This document shows positions 59,783 to 64,000 of a stretch of DNA of 64,000 bases, one piece after another (within the stretch, counting starts at the first letter, position 1; every line of letters starts with the position of its first letter). The notes under the pieces were generated by a model that was not told the DNA's origin, ran no database searches, and saw only the letters and a list, made by a program, of their open reading frames with translations. Source of the stretch: Rubrivivax sp. (GTDB lineage: Bacteria; Pseudomonadota; Gammaproteobacteria; Burkholderiales; Burkholderiaceae_C); assembly GCA_030681795.1 (NCBI GenBank), contig JAUXRG010000078.1:186001-250000 (forward strand), read 5' to 3'. The position numbers and the translations under genes were made by a program.

Positions 59783-60962
59783 GCCCGCGAAGATGATCGT
59801 TCGAGAAGCCGCCGCCGCCGCACGCCGCCTGGGAGCCGGGTTCCCGGTCGTTGCGATCACGGGGCCGCGCCAGTCGGGCAAGACCACGCTGGCGCGCGCC
59901 GTCTTCTCCGGCAAGCCCTACCTCACGCTGGAAGACCCCGACGAGCGTGCGCGGGCCGACGCCGACCCGCGCGCCTTCCTGGCCCGCCTGGACCGCGGCG
60001 CGGTGATCGACGAGGCCCAGCGCTGCCCTGATCTGTTCTCCTATCTTCAGGGCGTGGTCGATGCGCGTCAGCGAGTGGGCGAGTTCGTGCTCACCGGCTC
60101 GCAGCAGTTCGGGCTGATGTCGCGCATCGGCCAGTCGCTGGCCGGCCGGGTCGGGCTGCTGCAGTTGCTGCCGCTGTCGCTGGCCGAGCTGGAAGGCGCC
60201 GGCCTGGCGCCCGCGGGCATCGACAGCCTGCTCTGGCGCGGTGGCTACCCGGCGCTCTACGGCGACGGGCCGCAGCCGGGTGACTGGTTGCCCAACTACG
60301 TGGCGACCTACGTCGAGCGCGACGTGCGTCAGTTGCTCGCGGTGCGCAACCTGTCGCAGTTCCAGCGCTTCGTCGCGATGTGCGCCGCGCGCAGCGGGCA
60401 GTTGCTCAACCTGTCTTCGCTGGCGGCCGACTGCGGCATCACGCATGTCACGGCGCGCGAATGGCTCACCGTGCTCGAAGCGAGCTACCTCGTGCGGCTG
60501 TTGCCGCCGTACCACGTCAACTACGGCAAGCGCCTCGTCAAGACGCCCAAGCTGTACTTCCTCGATACGGCCCTGGCGGCCTGGCTTCTGGGCGTGCGCG
60601 AAGCCGCCACGCTGGCCACGCATGCGATGCGCGGCGCCCTGTTCGAGACCTGGGTGCTCGGCGAGATCCTCAAGCATGAGTTCAACCGTGGCCGGCGCAC
60701 CGAGCTCTGGTTCTGGCGCGACAACATCGGCCATGAGGTCGACCTGCTGCTGCCGGTGGGGTCGAAGTTGCAGCCGGTGGAAGTCAAGTCGGGCACCACC
60801 TTCGCAGCCGACTGGCTGCGCTCGCCGCAGCGTTGGGCTGCATTGGCCGGCTCCGACGCGCTGCCGCCGATCATCGTCTACGGCGGCCAGGTCAGCTTCG
60901 AGCGCGAAGGCTGCCGTGTCGTCGGCTGGCGCGACCTGGCGCACGCGCAGGAGGTGTCATGA
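59781..60962 (+). CDS. AAA ATPase with DUF4143
   Basis: A protein of 393 residues (389 from ATG 59793). Walker A AITGPRQSGKTTLARAV, Walker B-like RGAVIDEAQRCPDLF and FVLTGSQQFGLM make the AAA_14 domain; the C-terminal DUF4143 region has LLNLSSLAADCGITHVTAREWLTVLE (a winged-helix-like part) and DLLLPVGSKLQPVEVKSGTT, recalling the PD-(D/E)XK nuclease fold. Function of the family is poorly known; members are often horizontally acquired. It stands alone between the ATPase and aor genes. Confidence 0.88.
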   Translation: MPAKMIVREAAAAARRLGAGFPVVAITGPRQSGKTTLARAVFSGKPYLTLEDPDERARADADPRAFLARLDRGAVIDEAQRCPDLFSYLQGVVDARQRVGEFVLTGSQQFGLMSRIGQSLAGRVGLLQLLPLSLAELEGAGLAPAGIDSLLWRGGYPALYGDGPQPGDWLPNYVATYVERDVRQLLAVRNLSQFQRFVAMCAARSGQLLNLSSLAADCGITHVTAREWLTVLEASYLVRLLPPYHVNYGKRLVKTPKLYFLDTALAAWLLGVREAATLATHAMRGALFETWVLGEILKHEFNRGRRTELWFWRDNIGHEVDLLLPVGSKLQPVEVKSGTTFAADWLRSPQRWAALAGSDALPPIIVYGGQVSFEREGCRVVGWRDLAHAQEVS

Positions 60963-61108
60963 AGTTCCCGCGCCGTCGCCTGCGGCATGCGGGTTAAGCC
61001 TAGGTTCGCCGGGCCCTGCCTGTGAAGAAGATTGCAGACCTTGGCCGAGCGGCAACCGTCGTCCGGCCCGGGCCCCCTCAACGCATCGCTCGCGAAAGAG
61101 ACAACGAC

Positions 61109-61594
61109 ATGCAGAAGAGCCTCCATATCAACCCGGAGAAATGCACGGGTTGCCTGCAGTGCGAAATGGCTTGTTCGTACGAGAACTACGGCGTTTTCGC
61201 GCCGGCCAAGTCGCGCATCAAGGTCTTCGACTTCCACGAAACCGGCCGCAAGGTGCCCTACACCTGCACCCAGTGCGACGAGGCCTGGTGCCTGCACGCC
61301 TGCCCGGTGGAAGCCATCACGCAAGACAAGCTCACCGGCGCCAAGGTGGTGAACGACGCCACCTGCGTGGGCTGCAAGGTCTGCACCATCAGCTGCCCCT
61401 TCGGCACCATCAACTACGTGCAGGAGACCGGCAAGGTCCAGAAGTGCGACCTCTGCGGTGGCGAGCCGGCCTGCGCCGAGGCCTGCCCCACGGGCGCCAT
61501 CACTTTCATCGATGCCAACTGGACCGGGCTGGGCAAGATGCAGGCCTGGGCCGACAAGCTCGCGAATCAGTCAACTTCGCAACCTTCGGCCTGA
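61109..61594 (+). CDS. aorA: AOR electron-transfer polyferredoxin AorA
   Basis: A 161-residue ferredoxin with four [4Fe-4S] clusters' worth of cysteines: C12, C15, C18, C22 (KCTGCLQCEMAC), CTQCDEAWCLHAC, CVGCKVCTISC and CDLCGGEPACAEAC. In Aromatoleum the homologous AorA carries electrons between AorB and the FAD subunit and can polymerise into filaments. ATG 61109 is preferred (GAAAGAGA ahead). AorB follows after 12 bases. Confidence 0.9.
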   Translation: MQKSLHINPEKCTGCLQCEMACSYENYGVFAPAKSRIKVFDFHETGRKVPYTCTQCDEAWCLHACPVEAITQDKLTGAKVVNDATCVGCKVCTISCPFGTINYVQETGKVQKCDLCGGEPACAEACPTGAITFIDANWTGLGKMQAWADKLANQSTSQPSA

Positions 61595-61606
61595 GGAGCA
61601 AACATC

Positions 61607-63454
61607 ATGTCTTGGGCAGGAAAAATCCTTCGCGTCAACCTCACGGCCGGCACTGTCAAGTCGGAACCCCTCAACATGACCTGGGCCCGGGAATACCTCG
61701 GCTCGCGCGGCCTGGCGTCCAAATACCTGGTCGAGGAAATCGACCCCAAGGTCGACCCGCTGGCCGCGGGCAACAAGATCATCTGGGCCACCGGCCCGCT
61801 CACCGGCACCATGGCCTCCACCGGCGGGCGCTACACCGTCGTCACCAAGGGCCCGCTGACCGGCGCCATCGCCTGCTCCAACTCGGGCGGCTACTGGGGT
61901 GCCGAGCTCAAGTTCGCGGGCTGGGACATGGTGATATTCGAAGGCGCCTCGGCCAAGCCGGTGTACCTGTCGATTGCGGATGATGTGGCCGAGTTGCGCG
62001 ACGCCGCACACCTGTGGGGCAAGACGGTCTGGGAGACCGAAGCCGCTCTGAAGCAGGCCCATCAGGATCCGCAACTACGCGTGTCGAGCATCGGCGGGGC
62101 CGGTGAAAACAAGGTGCTGTTTGCCGCTGTCGTCAACGACCTGCACCGAGCGGCCGGTCGCTCTGGCGTGGGCGCCGTGATGGGCAGCAAGAACCTGAAG
62201 GCCATCGCCGTGCGCGGCACCCTGGGCGTGGGCAACATCGCCAACCCCAAGGAGTTCATGCGCGTCACCGCCGAGAAGAAGAAGATCCTGGCCGAGAACG
62301 GCGTCACCGGCCAGGGCCTGCCGGCCTATGGCACACAGGTGCTGATGAACGTCATCAACGAAATCGGCGCGCTGCCCACGCGCAACCACCGCGACAGCCA
62401 GTTCGAGGGCGCGAAGGACATCGGCGCCGAGGCGATGGCCACGCCGCGCAAGAGCGACGGCAAGAAGCAGCTCGTGACCAACCAGGCCTGCTTCGGCTGC
62501 ACCATCGCCTGCGGGCGCATCAGCAAGATCGACCAGACCCACTTCTCGGTCGTCAACAAGCCACAGTACTGGGGCGCCACCGGCGGCCTCGAATATGAAG
62601 CGGCCTGGGCACTGGGCGCCGCCAATGGCGTGAACGACCTGGAAGCGCTGCAGTACGCCAACACCATCTGCAACGAGCAGGGTTTCGACCCGATCACCTT
62701 CGGTGCCACCGTCGGAGCGGTGATGGAGCTCTACGAGATGGGTGTGCTGACCGAAGCTCAGCTGGGCATCAAGTCGCCCTTCGGCTCGGCGCAGGCCTTG
62801 TGCGAATTTGCCGACATGACGGCCAACGGCACGGGCTTCGGCAAGGAGATCGGTCTCGGTTCCAAACGCCTGTGCGAGAAATACGGCCACCCCGAGTTGA
62901 GCATGACCGTCAAGGGCCAGGAGTTCCCGGCCTACGACGCCCGCGGCATCCAGGGCATGGGCCTGGCCTATGCCACCAGCAACCGTGGCGCCTGCCACCT
63001 GCGCGGCTACACGGTGTCCAGCGAAGTGTTCGGCATCCCGGTCAAGACCGACCCGCTGGTCGCCGAAGGCAAGCCCGAACTGCTGAAGATATTCCAGGAC
63101 GTGACGGCTGTCAACGATTCATCTGGCGTGTGCCAGTTCACGATGTTTGCGTGGGGTCTGCCCGATCTGCAGGCGCAGGTAGCGGCCGCGTGCGGTGACG
63201 AGTTCACGTTGGAGAATCTGACCCTCATCGGCGAGCGCATCTGGAATATGGAGCGCGACTTCAACAATCGCGCCGGCTTCACCAGCAAGGACGACAACCT
63301 GCCGCCGCGCCTGCTCAACGAGCCGGCCAAGACCGGCCCGGCCAAGGGCCTGGTAAGCAAGCTACCCGAGATGCTGCCCAAGTACTACGAGCTGCGCGGC
63401 TGGGACCAGGACGGCCAACTCAAGGCCGCCACGCGCCAGCGCCTGGGGCTGTAG
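61607..63454 (+). CDS. aorB: Tungsten-type aldehyde oxidoreductase, catalytic subunit AorB
   Basis: A 615-residue aldehyde:ferredoxin oxidoreductase binding a bis-tungstopterin and one [4Fe-4S] cluster. SWAGKILRVNLTAG opens the N-domain; ATGPLTGTMASTGGRYTVVTKGPLTG and RAAGRSGVGAVMGSKNLKAI are pterin-binding motifs; C295, C298, C302 (CFGCTIAC) and C509 (GVCQF) hold the cluster. It oxidises aldehydes to acids, in reverse reducing acids. Tungsten, not molybdenum, is inferred from family. The third gene follows after a GC-rich repeat. Confidence 0.92.
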   Translation: MSWAGKILRVNLTAGTVKSEPLNMTWAREYLGSRGLASKYLVEEIDPKVDPLAAGNKIIWATGPLTGTMASTGGRYTVVTKGPLTGAIACSNSGGYWGAELKFAGWDMVIFEGASAKPVYLSIADDVAELRDAAHLWGKTVWETEAALKQAHQDPQLRVSSIGGAGENKVLFAAVVNDLHRAAGRSGVGAVMGSKNLKAIAVRGTLGVGNIANPKEFMRVTAEKKKILAENGVTGQGLPAYGTQVLMNVINEIGALPTRNHRDSQFEGAKDIGAEAMATPRKSDGKKQLVTNQACFGCTIACGRISKIDQTHFSVVNKPQYWGATGGLEYEAAWALGAANGVNDLEALQYANTICNEQGFDPITFGATVGAVMELYEMGVLTEAQLGIKSPFGSAQALCEFADMTANGTGFGKEIGLGSKRLCEKYGHPELSMTVKGQEFPAYDARGIQGMGLAYATSNRGACHLRGYTVSSEVFGIPVKTDPLVAEGKPELLKIFQDVTAVNDSSGVCQFTMFAWGLPDLQAQVAAACGDEFTLENLTLIGERIWNMERDFNNRAGFTSKDDNLPPRLLNEPAKTGPAKGLVSKLPEMLPKYYELRGWDQDGQLKAATRQRLGL

Positions 63455-63500
63455 CCCCCCCGAAGCGCCTGCGGCGCTCCCCCCAGGGGGCGCCGCCAGC
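63455..63500. repeat. GC-block hairpin repeat between aorB and aorC
   Basis: Right after the aorB stop: CCCCCC GAAGCGCC TGCGGCGC TCCCCCCAGGGGG, in opposite orientation to the 49515-49668 units, whose CCCCCTGGGGG and GCGCCGCAGG blocks it matches. The 126-base gap otherwise holds only a GGCGAAGCC hairpin and the aorC ribosome site (GGAG). Confidence 0.6.
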
Positions 63501-63580
63501 GGCCCGGCGAAGCCGGTTCCGCGGCGGCCGCTTGACGCGCCGCTCATGTGGCCGCGCTTCATGAATGCTGGAGAACCGAC

Positions 63581-64000
63581 ATGAAACACCTCATCCTAGG
63601 CGCCGGCCCGGCCGGCGTGATTGCCGCCGAAACTCTGCGCAAGCACGCACCCCAAGACGAGATCACCCTCCTGGGCGACGAGCCCGAAGCGCCCTACTCG
63701 CGCATGGCCATCCCCTACCTGCTGATGGGTCGCATCGGCGAGGCCGGCACGCATCTGCGTCATGCGGGCGACCACTACGCCCGCCAGCGCATCGAACTGC
63801 GGCGCGGCCGCGCCGTCAAGCTCGACAGCGCGGCGCGGCGCGTCACGCTGGACGACGGCGCGGTGCTCGACTACGACCGCCTGTTGATCGCCACCGGTTC
63901 GTCGCCGGCCACGCCCCCCATCCCCGGCATCGCCGGCCCCGGCGTGCATGCCTGCTGGACCCTGGCCGACGCGCGCGCCATCCAGTCACTGGCCCGGCCC
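63581..64000 (+). CDS. aorC: AOR FAD subunit AorC (partial)
   Basis: N-terminal 140 residues of an FAD/NAD-dependent oxidoreductase, cut by the right edge. ILGAGPAGVIAAETLRKHAP is the FAD-binding Rossmann motif, and YDRLLIATGSSPATPPIPG the second conserved motif of the pyridine-nucleotide-disulfide reductase fold. In Aromatoleum AorC is the NAD(P)-reactive subunit of the AorABC complex. GGAG lies before ATG 63581. Confidence 0.88.
   Translation, partial: MKHLILGAGPAGVIAAETLRKHAPQDEITLLGDEPEAPYSRMAIPYLLMGRIGEAGTHLRHAGDHYARQRIELRRGRAVKLDSAARRVTLDDGAVLDYDRLLIATGSSPATPPIPGIAGPGVHACWTLADARAIQSLARP

Overview
The window is about 70% GC, almost gap-free bacterial chromosome. Gene content and order (fatty-acid operon with TetR and DUF2147, glyA-nrdR, ribD/ribBA/ribH/nusB, ybgC-tolQRA, a PEP-CTERM protein, type IV and MSHA pilus clusters) fit a betaproteobacterium of the order Burkholderiales, probably a Rubrivivax/Ideonella/Leptothrix-like lineage. 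That placement is inferred from gene content; no rRNA marker is present. I saw no tRNA, rRNA, CRISPR, insertion sequence or prophage, and no gene-free stretch above 300 bases.

Layout. 1-2639: 5' part of an Atm1-type ABC exporter (minus), diverging from a YciA thioesterase and a luciferase-like monooxygenase. 2659-10783 (minus): a TudS-like protein and a beta-oxidation operon (TetR regulator, acyl-CoA dehydrogenase, DUF2147 protein, fused hydroxyacyl-CoA dehydrogenase/hydratase, thiolase, enoyl-CoA hydratase/isomerase) with a strong palindrome in front of the regulator. 10945-16951: HNH nuclease, glycine-zipper lipoprotein, MsbA-type ABC transporter, ubiD and a lytic transglycosylase. 16985-18872: a ZTP riboswitch, glyA and nrdR. 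19022-23945: a type IV pilus minor-pilin operon (fimT, pilE, fimT, pilW, pilX, pilV). 23984-29349: riboflavin genes interrupted by a PEP-CTERM gene that has its own sigma-54 promoter and flanking terminators, then nusB and an aminotransferase. 29426-34088: a Ser/Thr kinase, a TssQ-like lipoprotein and ybgC-tolQRA.

34163-36646 (minus) is a complete bufferin (gig-type) metallophore operon: a four-cysteine precursor peptide, a DUF692 multinuclear iron oxygenase, a DUF2063 partner and a DoxX membrane protein. 36784-44005 is a pyroglutamate module: pyrrolidone-carboxyl peptidase, 5-oxoprolinase and a TRAP transporter. 44150-56998 is a nearly complete MSHA-type pilus locus, followed by a second large GspE-type ATPase. 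59781-60962 is a DUF4143 ATPase. The window ends in an aorABC operon for a tungsten-type aldehyde oxidoreductase whose FAD subunit runs off the right edge.

The items most worth following are the bufferin operon with an RNA hairpin directly before bufC, the autonomous sigma-54/PEP-CTERM cassette inside the riboflavin genes, the AOR operon, and the GC-rich hairpin repeats that sit inside operons, including an exact 77-bp tandem duplication in the MSHA locus.
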